Part shown: positions 1 through 5,983 of the stretch, piece by piece
Layout: each line of letters opens with the position of its first letter
Numbering within the stretch: the first letter of the stretch is position 1
Assembly (NCBI GenBank): GCA_050485785.1
Contig: JBJHCA010000101.1
Location: forward strand, 1 to 10,399
DNA from: JBJHCA01 sp050485785
GTDB taxonomy: Bacteria > Bacteroidota > Bacteroidia > Chitinophagales > Saprospiraceae
Direction of reading: 5' to 3'
DNA length: 10,399 nt
Translations under genes and position numbers: made by a program
Notes under the pieces: generated by a model
The model's input: the letters and a program-made list of their open reading frames with translations, nothing else
Told to the model about the DNA's origin: nothing
The model's database searches: none

Positions 1-659
1 GACAAATAATCATCAAGGTGTTCAGGACGCCATGAGCAACCTGACGGATTTTGGCTTTCGTTGAAAAGCACATGCTTTGTATCCTGTCCACATGAAGATT
101 CCCATTTTAAGTAAACATCCTGAGTATACCCGGCTTGAAATCCGCCAGCCGGAGGCACTTCTTTTGTACTATACAAAAATTGAAACTCCAAGTAACTGTT
201 TCTTAAGCCAACCCAATACACTACAATAAAAGAGGAACATGAAGCCTCTAATATTGCGAAATCTGTACTTGCATAGACAGGTTCAATAATTCTACAATAT
301 CTGCTACTATAAAAAGTATCTTGCTCAAATACAATATCTAACAAAAATACTGGATGATCAAAAACCTCATTTATACTTGTTTTATCTGTTTCCACAACAA
401 TATCCATTTCTCCTAGTTTGTTTTCGTCTACAATAAAATTATACATATCTACAATTTCAGGATACTGATTTTTAAACAATTCTTTAAATGTGGTATCTAA
501 CAGCAAAATAAATAACAAGTCATATTCTCTATTTAACTTACTTAAGTCAGAATCCTGATGATACCTGTTTGAAAAATCTGCCAACTTTACAAATTCAACT
601 TGTGAGTTAGCAAAAGAACCGTAGAATAATAGAGTAAAGCCCAACATACTTCTTAACAT
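1..659 (-). CDS. Putative exported protein, C-terminus beyond window edge
   Basis: An open frame of 219 codons runs from an ATG at 659 to the left edge without a stop, so the gene is 3'-truncated by the window. The product starts with a signal peptide: hydrophobic residues 5-16 (MLGFTLLFYGSF), then A-N-S before Gln20, a plausible signal peptidase I site. The mature part is acidic and aromatic-rich, with four visible cysteines (in Y-C-R, S-C-S, S-C-G and G-C-S contexts) that could form disulfides outside the cytoplasm. I recognise no domain. It lies 10 bases downstream of the stop of the exported protein at 670-969 and is probably co-transcribed with it. Base composition is clearly more AT-rich than the metabolic genes further right, in keeping with an accessory region. 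Long, clean frame and signal peptide make coding likely; function unknown. Confidence 0.7.
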   Translation of the reverse strand, partial: MLRSMLGFTLLFYGSFANSQVEFVKLADFSNRYHQDSDLSKLNREYDLLFILLLDTTFKELFKNQYPEIVDMYNFIVDENKLGEMDIVVETDKTSINEVFDHPVFLLDIVFEQDTFYSSRYCRIIEPVYASTDFAILEASCSSFIVVYWVGLRNSYLEFQFLYSTKEVPPAGGFQAGYTQDVYLKWESSCGQDTKHVLFNESQNPSGCSWRPEHLDDYL

Positions 660-669
660 AATAGGCACT

Positions 670-969
670 TTATATATCAATAAAATCGGTATATTGATGG
701 TATCTGATATTTTGTGGGGTATCCACCAGTGTATCTTCATCCTGCGACTCTTCCAGATTTGACCAGGGCATAACTCTGTTATACAAAATTCCGCCCGGAA
801 TTACTGATGTATCCAGGCCGGAAGCAAGGCTATCAAAAATCATGAAAAAAGGTTTGTCTAAATCCCTGATTTCAATTTCATTCTGACTATGTAATTGAAA
901 TGAATTAACCATTGCAGCAAATAGACTCAGCGCGTAGAGCGTAGAGCATTCATTTCGATAGGTTTTCAT
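670..969 (-). CDS. Short exported protein resembling the N-terminus of a large Bacteroidota surface protein
   Basis: The 99-residue product has a probable signal peptide (hydrophobic stretch around residues 10-24, then L-H-S before Gln29). It continues with I-P-G-G-I-L-Y-N-R-V-M-P-W-S-N-L at about residues 58-73. From memory this resembles a segment found shortly after the signal peptide of very large Bacteroidota T9SS proteins (G-[IV]-L-Y-[DN]-R-V-x-P), where several hundred residues normally follow. Here the frame stops 26 residues later. The likeliest reading is a truncated or degraded copy, although a genuine small secreted protein cannot be excluded. The next gene starts 10 bases downstream with its own signal peptide, so the two are not simply one frameshifted protein. 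A candidate promoter lies 24 bases upstream of the ATG. Confidence 0.55.
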   Translation of the reverse strand: MKTYRNECSTLYALSLFAAMVNSFQLHSQNEIEIRDLDKPFFMIFDSLASGLDTSVIPGGILYNRVMPWSNLEESQDEDTLVDTPQNIRYHQYTDFIDI

Positions 970-992
970 TGTGAGGGTATAAAAGATGATGC

Positions 993-1023
993 TAAAGCTA
1001 CACTTATTTTTTCATAAAAGCAA
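993..1023 (-). promoter_or_regulatory. Candidate Bacteroidota-type promoter for the 670-969 gene
   Basis: On the minus strand a TTG (1023-1021) is followed after 20 bases by TAGCTTTA (1000-993), one mismatch from the Bacteroidota -7 consensus TAnnTTTG, with -33/-7 spacing as usual for that phylum. It ends 24 bases before the ATG at 969. The match is to short, AT-rich patterns in an AT-rich region, so chance is possible. Confidence 0.35.
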
Positions 1024-1148
1024 TAGATAATCAAAGTATTTTTAATATAAAGTGATGTACGTACCTATGGACAGGTAAGATTGCCATTAAATAAGGTGTC
1101 CTGAGATTTAAAATTCGGATATTCAGTACTTTTGTTGCCACATGCATG

Positions 1149-1334
1149 TTGAAGCTTAATATTCGCTGAAGGGCAAAGAAAAGACTTCCGGCCAGAGTAA
1201 AACAAACCCTGTTTCAGCCTAATAGTATTAACCAGATATGGTCACTTGACATTATGAGTGACAGTTTATGGAACGGTAGAAGGTACCGTCTGTTAAACAT
1301 TATTGACGATTTTAACAGGGAGGTTTTAGTGTAA
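1149..1334 (+). mobile_element. IS3-family transposase (OrfB) remnant
   Basis: Reading in frame from 1149 gives L-K-L-N-I-R, a TGA at 1167-1169, then R-A-K-K-R-L-P-A-R-V-K-Q and, from 1239, W-S-L-D-I-M-S-D-S-L-W-N-G-R-R-Y-R, continuing to N-I-I-D-D-F-N-R-E-V-L before TAA at 1332-1334. This order (basic KKRLPxRVK linker, WSxDFMSD with the first catalytic Asp, then GRR(F/Y)R and N(V/I)IDD(F/Y)NRE) is the start of the rve integrase core of IS3-family OrfB, most like the IS407/IS51 type. The TGA sits where an Arg codon is expected. The remaining catalytic Asp and Glu, OrfA and terminal inverted repeats are not visible, so it is a dead fragment of roughly 60 codons. I could not follow the homology beyond 1334. 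Confidence 0.8.
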
Positions 1335-1420
1335 CGGGTTTTTGACAAACCCATCTGATTTACCTTTTATACAACTATCATCGAATTGGTAACTTCATAC
1401 GTTTTAAAAGTAGCAGCCGG

Positions 1421-1880
1421 TTATTCTATCACCATCTTCCTGCTTACTTTGCCACCCCCATATTCAAATACCAACACGTACATGCCGGAAGGTAAATCGT
1501 GCAGCGATATAACTTCTGTTTCGGTAAATTGAAAAGTGCGCAACCGTTGGCCGGTAATGTTGTACACATGTACTTTAAACTGAATATCCGCCGGGGAGTA
1601 AATATTGAGATAAGCTGATGCGGGATTGGGAAATACCTTTAGGTAAAAATCGCACTCATCAGCAGCAGTCTTTCAGCTTTACACTGCATCTGCTTCTTCC
1701 GGCAAATTGCCGGGAACCGGTCGTAGATATGTGCCTCCATTCACTTAGCACACCGTGCGGTTGCCGGCATCATCGTACAAATAGCAGATGCCAGTCAATG
1801 GAATCGGATCTTCAGGATCCAAAGGGTCGCCGACTTGGGCGGAGGTCGAAAAAACTAAACCCCGAAGACAAACACCTCAT
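1421..1880 (-). pseudogene. Decayed small T9SS-secreted protein with one Rhs-like YD repeat
   Basis: One minus-strand frame read through its stops gives a coherent protein. An ATG at 1880 and M-R-C-L-S-S-G lead, after a one-base frameshift near a GGGG/TTTTTT tract (about 1850-1863), into L-V-F-S-T-S-A-Q (end of a signal peptide). Then come an acidic Pro-rich segment, Y-L-Y-D-D-A-G-N-R-T (an Rhs/YD-type repeat) and G-G-T-Y-L-R-P. The C-terminal T9SS type A sorting domain reads V-F-P-N-P-A...V-Y-N-I-T-G-Q-R-L...L-P-S-G-M-Y-V-L-V-F-E and ends at TAA 1423-1421. In-frame stops lie at 1747-1745 (TAA), 1681-1679 (TAA) and 1675-1673 (TGA). Because the same frame holds repeat and sorting domain on both sides of the stops, nonsense decay explains it better than separate small genes. 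It lies in the same strand and neighbourhood as the truncated Rhs gene, which suggests a common locus. The T9SS domain is certain; the frameshift position is inferred. Confidence 0.75.
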
Positions 1881-1926
1881 TAATTCATGTGTCAGGGTTG
1901 TGAAAATTGCTGATTATCAGTATTTA

Positions 1927-2388
1927 CTATGGATATGTTATCGTCCAACCTAAGTTTTGCAATTCTCTAAGAGTAAATTTCTTTTTCAATGTGTATAATT
2001 GATTTTGCGCAACTTCTTCCCATTTGTGTGATTCAAGAAGTTTTCTTTCGAAGAAGTAAACTTTTAAACTGCTATCAGGGAATGAATTTATTTGTGTTTC
2101 CCAGTTTCTAAAATTTTGGATGGTGTCAATTTCGCCTGGACCTATGATGTTATTATAGAGGGTGTCAATCATTAAATTACCCTCCACTTCTTTTTTAAAA
2201 ACGTCATACGGGAGAATGCCGCTCTCTTGACTCAAGCTGTCTTCAGAATGTAAATAGTAGTATATAAATTGATTGCTATTATTTCGAATTATCATTCTGC
2301 TATCAACATCTGAGGGAGGGTCATATGTAAATATGCACGAAGTCAATATGACACCAAAGAGAATGAATATTGTAGTAAGATTAAACAT
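1927..2388 (-). CDS. Putative lipoprotein, candidate immunity partner of the Rhs toxin tip
   Basis: The 153-residue product starts with a lipoprotein signal: hydrophobic residues 7-14, then the lipobox L15-T16-S17-C18, so after cleavage Cys18 should be acylated and the protein anchored to a membrane. Residues 30-100 alternate polar and aromatic segments (I-I-R-N-N-S-N-Q-F-I-Y-Y-Y). The C-terminus ends T-L-R-E-L-Q-N-L-G-W-T-I-T-Y-P; I recall similar (L-x-x-L-x-x-x-x-W-x-I-x-Y) endings in small Bacteroidota lipoproteins of unknown function, but cannot name a family. It begins 10 bases after the stop of the Rhs gene on the same strand, the usual position of an immunity gene behind a polymorphic toxin tip. 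An envelope-anchored immunity protein would suit a toxin acting outside the cytoplasm. The immunity role is inferred from position only. Confidence 0.7.
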   Translation of the reverse strand: MFNLTTIFILFGVILTSCIFTYDPPSDVDSRMIIRNNSNQFIYYYLHSEDSLSQESGILPYDVFKKEVEGNLMIDTLYNNIIGPGEIDTIQNFRNWETQINSFPDSSLKVYFFERKLLESHKWEEVAQNQLYTLKKKFTLRELQNLGWTITYP

Positions 2389-2398
2389 GGTATTTGAT

Positions 2399-3493
2399 TC
2401 AGAAAATAAAGTAGTAAAACCAATTCATATCATTGAAAACCAAAGGAAAACGATGTATTGGCCAATTTGTAGGGTTCCCGAAATATTTATATGACATTTG
2501 ATTTGCCAGTATTTCTGTCCAATGGGTATTATGGAAGTGATTTATGCCGTCATGTCTAGCTGCACTTAGCAAGCTGCTTGGACCTATGCGGGTATAGAAT
2601 CTATAAATTCCAAACTCTCTAGCTTGTAATATATGACCAAATTCATGTCGCACCAAAAATGGATCCAAATTTTGTGAAAACACTCCTTTCCCAACAACAA
2701 TTCCACGCCCTGGCAATGTGATTCCACCACTTCCATACACTGATCCTAAATCTGGTGTTTCATACATGTTGACTCCTTCAAATTTCCCGACATACTTTAC
2801 CGTTACAGTTTGATTAGTATTCTCTATTGCATGAGCTCCAAATCCAGTCGACAAATCTAAATCTGCTTTACCTGTGAAAAAATTTACATCTTTATTTGCT
2901 GCATCAAGTCCGCCTACGACTCCTCCTAATGCAGCACCACTCACACCCATACGGCTGAGCAAAGGGTCGTACATGCGCCCATTCATGTTGATCAGCGCAA
3001 AGTGTGGCATGTGCTCGTGGCCGGTATAGCCCCGATTAATCCACTCCGGCATACCAGGTATATTGTCATACGTCCAGGTGTCCGGATTTCTCGCATTTCC
3101 CCAGGCATCAAAATTTTGCTCGGCTACTACTGTGCCGTATTCATCTGTAAAGGCAACTATAGAGCCCAGGTGATTGGTATAGGTATAGTAGTATTCATCG
3201 CCACTGCGGTTTTGATTTACAATGGCAATTAGCTTTCCACCCGCAGAAACATAATGCAAGTGGTGGGTTTCGCTACCCATTTTAACACACTCGTAGCTGC
3301 CCAGATAGATGCGTTCTTTTATTTGTTGTTGATTGAGCTCTAAAACACTTTTACGTCTTTGCTTATCAGAACCATACCAAAAACTTTGCTCATATCCACT
3401 TTCTTTTATCCAACGCGGCTGTTTAAAAGAGGTGTATTGGATATGCTGTATGTCTGTGGATATTGTGTTTTCTGTATTCACCGCATTTACCAC
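2399..3493 (-). CDS. 5'-truncated Rhs-family protein with HEFGH metallopeptidase-like toxin tip
   Basis: The first available start is a GTG at 3493, giving 364 residues. Residues about 15-130 are YD-repeat remnants (Y-T-N-H-L-G-S-I-V-A-F-T-D, F-D-A-W-G-N-A-R). The Rhs-associated core follows: G158-H-E-H, then L-I-N-M-N-G-R-M-Y-D-P at 167-177. The tip domain carries R-H-E-F-G-H at 282-287, a zinc-peptidase HExxH motif, and T-E-I-L-A-N at 326-331, whose Glu327 may be a third zinc ligand. The sequence jumps from core to tip at Met182/Gly183, without the usual N-N-P...D-P-S-G stretch. Complete Rhs proteins are several times longer and exported; this one has no signal peptide and similar sequence runs upstream of the only start, so it is an orphan C-terminal module. 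The tip (2399-2947) is visibly more AT-rich than the core, typical of swapped tips. Peptidase activity is predicted from the motif only; whether it is expressed is doubtful. Confidence 0.8.
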   Translation of the reverse strand: MVNAVNTENTISTDIQHIQYTSFKQPRWIKESGYEQSFWYGSDKQRRKSVLELNQQQIKERIYLGSYECVKMGSETHHLHYVSAGGKLIAIVNQNRSGDEYYYTYTNHLGSIVAFTDEYGTVVAEQNFDAWGNARNPDTWTYDNIPGMPEWINRGYTGHEHMPHFALINMNGRMYDPLLSRMGVSGAALGGVVGGLDAANKDVNFFTGKADLDLSTGFGAHAIENTNQTVTVKYVGKFEGVNMYETPDLGSVYGSGGITLPGRGIVVGKGVFSQNLDPFLVRHEFGHILQAREFGIYRFYTRIGPSSLLSAARHDGINHFHNTHWTEILANQMSYKYFGNPTNWPIHRFPLVFNDMNWFYYFIF

Positions 3494-3589
3494 TGCATTC
3501 TTTGGACCGGGATTGTAATAGTCCCCATAGTTCAGTTGGGTTGGAATATCAAAAAATGTGGTGCCGCCGGCGGCACCCGCAAAAAGATA
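3494..3589 (-). pseudogene. Rhs reading frame upstream of the first usable start
   Basis: The Rhs frame stays open upstream of the GTG at 3493 back to a TGA at 3592-3590, and encodes F-A-G-A-A-G-G-T-T-F-F-D-I-P and N-Y-G-D-Y-Y-N-P-G-P-K, which reads as ordinary secreted/Rhs-type sequence rather than random codons. It contains no ATG, GTG or TTG. With the rlmI-like gene ending only about 42 bases further upstream, the breakpoint of the lost Rhs N-terminus lies between about 3590 and 3631. Confidence 0.5.
3551..3577 (-). terminator. GC-rich hairpin plus T6 downstream of the methyltransferase gene
   Basis: Positions 3560-3577 form a perfect 18-base palindrome, GGTGCCGCCGGCGGCACC. It can fold with a 7-bp stem and 4-base loop. 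On the minus strand it is followed by ACATTTTTT, the layout of a rho-independent terminator, 55 bases after the stop of the 3632-4810 gene. On the plus strand no T run follows. The same bases lie within the upstream part of the truncated Rhs frame (G-A-A-G-G-T), so the palindrome may be only codon choice. Confidence 0.4.
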
Positions 3590-3631
3590 TCAATAACAAT
3601 CCCAGACAATAATCTCATTAGGACTCTGATA

Positions 3632-4810
3632 CTACCCTGCCTGCAATACGAGTCCTTTCAGATAGTGCCCTTCAGGATGGTGAAGATTTACCGGGTGGTC
3701 CATACCCTGAGTGAGTCTGTGGAGGATCTGCATGTTTTTACCGGCTTCAATGGCCGCAGCCCTGATCGTATCCTCAAACAAAGGCGTGCTGACCACCTGT
3801 GAACAGGAAAATGTAAACAACAGCGAACCGGGTTTCATGTGCCGCATAGCCATGGCATTCAGCCGCTTGTAGCCTTTTACTGCCGCATGCCGCTTGGCCA
3901 CATTTTTGGCAAACGCAGGCGGATCAAGCACAACAACATTGTAATCCGCTTCGGGATGTTTGAGGAACTCCATCACATCAGCCGCAAAACTTTTGTGCTG
4001 CACCTTTCCCAGGCCATTGAGGCGTAGGTTGTTTTCAACCAGTTCTACCGCAGATGGCGAAACGTCAACCGAGTGAACCAACTGAGCACCGCCATTCATG
4101 GCATATACCGTAAACCCGCCGGAATAGGAAAATGCGTTGAGCACCCTGCAGTTTTTACTCACCGTGCCCAGCAAAAAGCGATTCTCCCGCTGATCCAGAA
4201 AAAATCCGGTCTTCTGCCCGCCTCCAAAATCCACCTCAAAGGCATGACCATGCTCCCGCATAGTAGTATGTAGGTCGCCCTCACCGGTAATAAACCCTTC
4301 ATTATCAGGGCCGGCAAATCGTTTTGGCAGCGAAGCCTTGCTTTTATTGTATACCTTTTTAATGTAGGATAACTCTTTGTGGATAGCTTGCGCTATTGAT
4401 AAAAGTTGTCGGTGCATACCCCAATTGTGGCATTGCACCACCGCAGTCTCGCGGTACACATCCACAATCAGCCCGGGCAGCATATCCCCTTCACCATGTA
4501 CCAGCCTGAAGGCATCCGTATAACCGGGACGCGGCAAACCATGCTTAAGCCTCAGTGCAGCACAGCGGGCAATGGCAGCATCCCAGAATTTCTGATCAAT
4601 GGGTACCTGTTTGTAACTGAGCATGCGCACGCAAATGCTTCCCTGCTGGTACAGTCCGGTTCCCAGAAAACTACCCTCATGATCCAGCACACTCACGATA
4701 TCCCCCTCTTCAATATCATCATCCATCCTGTGCACTGCACCGGAAAAAATCCAGGGATGAAACCGCTTTACAGATTGCTCACGGCCTTTGGCCAGCCATA
4801 CCACCTTCAT
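3632..4810 (-). CDS. rlmI: 23S rRNA (cytosine-5) methyltransferase, RlmI-like
   Basis: A class I SAM-dependent methyltransferase expected to methylate C5 of a 23S rRNA cytosine (C1962 in E. coli) using a cysteine nucleophile. The 392 residues match the roughly 396 of E. coli RlmI. Residues 1-75 form the PUA RNA-binding domain (K-R-F-H-P-W-I-F-S-G-A-V at 15-26, then E-E-G-D-I-V-S-V). A linker domain contains L-V-H-G-E-G-D at 103-109. The catalytic domain has G-Q-K-T-G-F-F-L-D-Q-R at 198-208, the SAM-binding motif L-N-A-F-S-Y-S-G-G-F at 224-233, D-P-P-A-F at 296-300 and F-S-C-S-Q at 334-338 with the presumed nucleophile Cys336. Its ATG overlaps the uridine kinase stop by four bases (ATGA), implying translational coupling. 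All key motifs are intact. The exact target base is inferred from the family. Confidence 0.93.
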   Translation of the reverse strand: MKVVWLAKGREQSVKRFHPWIFSGAVHRMDDDIEEGDIVSVLDHEGSFLGTGLYQQGSICVRMLSYKQVPIDQKFWDAAIARCAALRLKHGLPRPGYTDAFRLVHGEGDMLPGLIVDVYRETAVVQCHNWGMHRQLLSIAQAIHKELSYIKKVYNKSKASLPKRFAGPDNEGFITGEGDLHTTMREHGHAFEVDFGGGQKTGFFLDQRENRFLLGTVSKNCRVLNAFSYSGGFTVYAMNGGAQLVHSVDVSPSAVELVENNLRLNGLGKVQHKSFAADVMEFLKHPEADYNVVVLDPPAFAKNVAKRHAAVKGYKRLNAMAMRHMKPGSLLFTFSCSQVVSTPLFEDTIRAAAIEAGKNMQILHRLTQGMDHPVNLHHPEGHYLKGLVLQAG

Positions 4811-5448
4811 ATAACCGGCACCTTATGCGTGAGATAGTGCTTCAGAAACCCTGTCAATACGCTGAGACCCACTTCATAGTGATCGTTGTTGTTGATAATC
4901 ATATCCGCCTCATCCAGATATGGTTTGATGTATCGCTCATAGGTGGGTGCTACGTGGTTTTCGTATCGGTACAGAACATCGTCGAGCGGGTAATTGCGTT
5001 CAAGTCCGTCGCGCTTTATCCTGCGTATAACTTTCAGATCCTCACGGGCCTGAATAAACAACTTCATCGATAGCTGAGAAGCCACTTCCCTGAAATGGAA
5101 AACAAACAGGCCTTCAACCAGTATAATGGGTGCCGGTTTATACACCAGCAAGCGGGGCTTGACCAAGGGGTTGTTGAATGTGTATTCCATTCGCTGAACT
5201 TCCCGGCCATTGATCACCCTGTCGAGCTCTTCAGCCAATGAATCAGCATGGATCGACTCAGGGCGGTCAAAATTCCTGACCCCACGGCTGTCTTTTTCCT
5301 GTTGCTCACGGGGATAATAATAATCGTCCTGCGAAATAAAACAAATATCGTCCTCGGTAAAAGCACTCCGTAGCGCATGGATAAATGAAGTCTTCCCACT
5401 ACCGCTTCCTCCACATATTCCGATTACCAGGGGTCCGGTGCCGGCCAT
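4807..5448 (-). CDS. udk: Uridine kinase
   Basis: Phosphorylates uridine (and cytidine) to UMP/CMP with a nucleoside triphosphate in cytoplasmic pyrimidine salvage. The 213-residue length is typical of the family. Visible motifs are the Walker A loop G-G-S-G-S-G-K-T at 13-20, S-Q-D-D-Y-Y at 39-44, N-F-D-R-P-E-S at 59-65 (uridine/cytidine binding region), V-E-G-L-F at 111-115 (Walker B-like) and the lid arginines in R-R-I-K-R-D at 142-147. It is the first gene of the operon, followed by the rRNA methyltransferase with an ATGA overlap. The ATG at 5448 lies 15 bases downstream of a good -7 box and places the P-loop near the N-terminus as expected. The kinase has no evident functional tie to its operon partner. 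Confidence 0.93.
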   Translation of the reverse strand: MAGTGPLVIGICGGSGSGKTSFIHALRSAFTEDDICFISQDDYYYPREQQEKDSRGVRNFDRPESIHADSLAEELDRVINGREVQRMEYTFNNPLVKPRLLVYKPAPIILVEGLFVFHFREVASQLSMKLFIQAREDLKVIRRIKRDGLERNYPLDDVLYRYENHVAPTYERYIKPYLDEADMIINNNDHYEVGLSVLTGFLKHYLTHKVPVI

Positions 5449-5463
5449 ATTTCAGTTTTGCAT

Positions 5464-5471
5464 CAAAGGTA
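5464..5471 (-). promoter_or_regulatory. -7-like box for the uridine kinase operon
   Basis: The minus strand reads TACCTTTG at 5471-5464, an exact match to the Bacteroidota -7 consensus TAnnTTTG, ending 15 bases before the uridine kinase ATG. No convincing TTG is found at the -33 distance, so the support is half a promoter plus good position. Confidence 0.5.
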
Positions 5472-5482
5472 CGCAATTCAAC

Positions 5483-5497
5483 CATATAGGCCATATG
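5483..5497. repeat. Short inverted repeat between divergent promoters
   Basis: CATAT-AGGCC-ATATG forms 5-base inverted arms around a 5-base spacer. It lies between the two divergent -7-like boxes, over the position where the -33 region of the plus-strand promoter would fall, where an operator could act. Short arms in an AT-rich intergenic region may be chance. Confidence 0.25.
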
Positions 5498-5518
5498 CCG
5501 TATTAAAGCTGAATGTTG

Positions 5519-5526
5519 TACTTTTG
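5519..5526 (+). promoter_or_regulatory. -7-like box for the kynurenine operon
   Basis: TACTTTTG at 5519-5526 matches the Bacteroidota -7 consensus TAnnTTTG exactly. It lies 35 bases before the ATG at 5562, leaving a leader of about 25-30 bases. No clear TTG sits at -33, which could mean a weak or activator-dependent promoter. Its position argues for the ATG at 5562 as the start of the first gene, since an upstream GTG at 5526 would overlap the box. Confidence 0.5.
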
Positions 5527-5561
5527 TGCTCCGCTCAATCAATCCAAGCTTTCAGATAATT

Positions 5562-5981
5562 ATGACGCATTCAAAATCACGACTGTTGAAAGATAAAGCC
5601 CGGCCCCGGGGCAAATTCCCCCACATAAAACGAGCCGGCGATTTTTTGTTTGTCAGCGGTACCAGCTCTCGTCGCCCGGATAACAGCATTGACGGTGCTG
5701 AAGTAGATGAAATGGGAACAACCCGTCTCGACATCCGGATTCAAACCCGGGCTGTTATCGAAAATATTCGCGATATCCTGGCCAGCGAAGGCGCAAGCCT
5801 TTCTGACATTGTTGAGATAAGCAGTTTTTTAGTCAACATGAACGACTTTGGCGGTTACAATGAAGTGTATGCCGGGTATTTCGACTACGACGGACCTACG
5901 CGAACAACGGTTGCCGTACACCAGCTGCCCCATCCTCATTTGCTTGTTGAAATGAAAGCCATTGCCTATAAACCGCAGTAA
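5562..5981 (+). CDS. 2-Aminomuconate deaminase (RidA/YjgF family)
   Basis: The 139-residue product belongs to the RidA/YjgF/UK114 fold (trimeric, cytoplasmic). Residues F-L-F-V-S-G-T-S-S-R-R-P-D at 28-40 are the signature of the 2-aminomuconate deaminase branch (NbaF/AmnD-like), which hydrolyses 2-aminomuconate to 4-oxalocrotonate and ammonia late in the 2-nitrobenzoate and tryptophan-kynurenine routes, rather than the general enamine deaminase. The RidA-type active-site Arg is kept as Arg114 (T-R-T-T-V) and the Glu as Glu130 (V-E-M-K-A). The start is set at the ATG because an in-frame GTG 36 bases upstream lies in the promoter. The next gene starts 2 bases after its stop. Sharing an operon with ACMS decarboxylase and tryptophan dioxygenase strongly supports the specific function; homologues are commonly seen beside ACMSD. 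Confidence 0.88.
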   Translation: MTHSKSRLLKDKARPRGKFPHIKRAGDFLFVSGTSSRRPDNSIDGAEVDEMGTTRLDIRIQTRAVIENIRDILASEGASLSDIVEISSFLVNMNDFGGYNEVYAGYFDYDGPTRTTVAVHQLPHPHLLVEMKAIAYKPQ

Positions 5982-5983
5982 GT

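Noticed and set aside
1335..1420. Continuation of the IS3 transposase beyond the TAA
   Set aside because: I tried all three plus frames; resemblance to the expected sequence after N-R-E is too weak to claim.
1618..1953. A 111-codon open frame on the plus strand
   Set aside because: It runs antisense to the decayed T9SS protein, whose sorting domain and YD repeat are clearly readable on the minus strand; the plus-strand product shows nothing recognisable.
3002..3518. Plus-strand open frames opposite the Rhs gene
   Set aside because: They are antisense to clear Rhs core sequence and carry no motifs.
5526..5561. GTG start giving a 12-residue longer 2-aminomuconate deaminase
   Set aside because: It overlaps the -7-like box TACTTTTG, and the extra residues are not part of the family's N-terminus.
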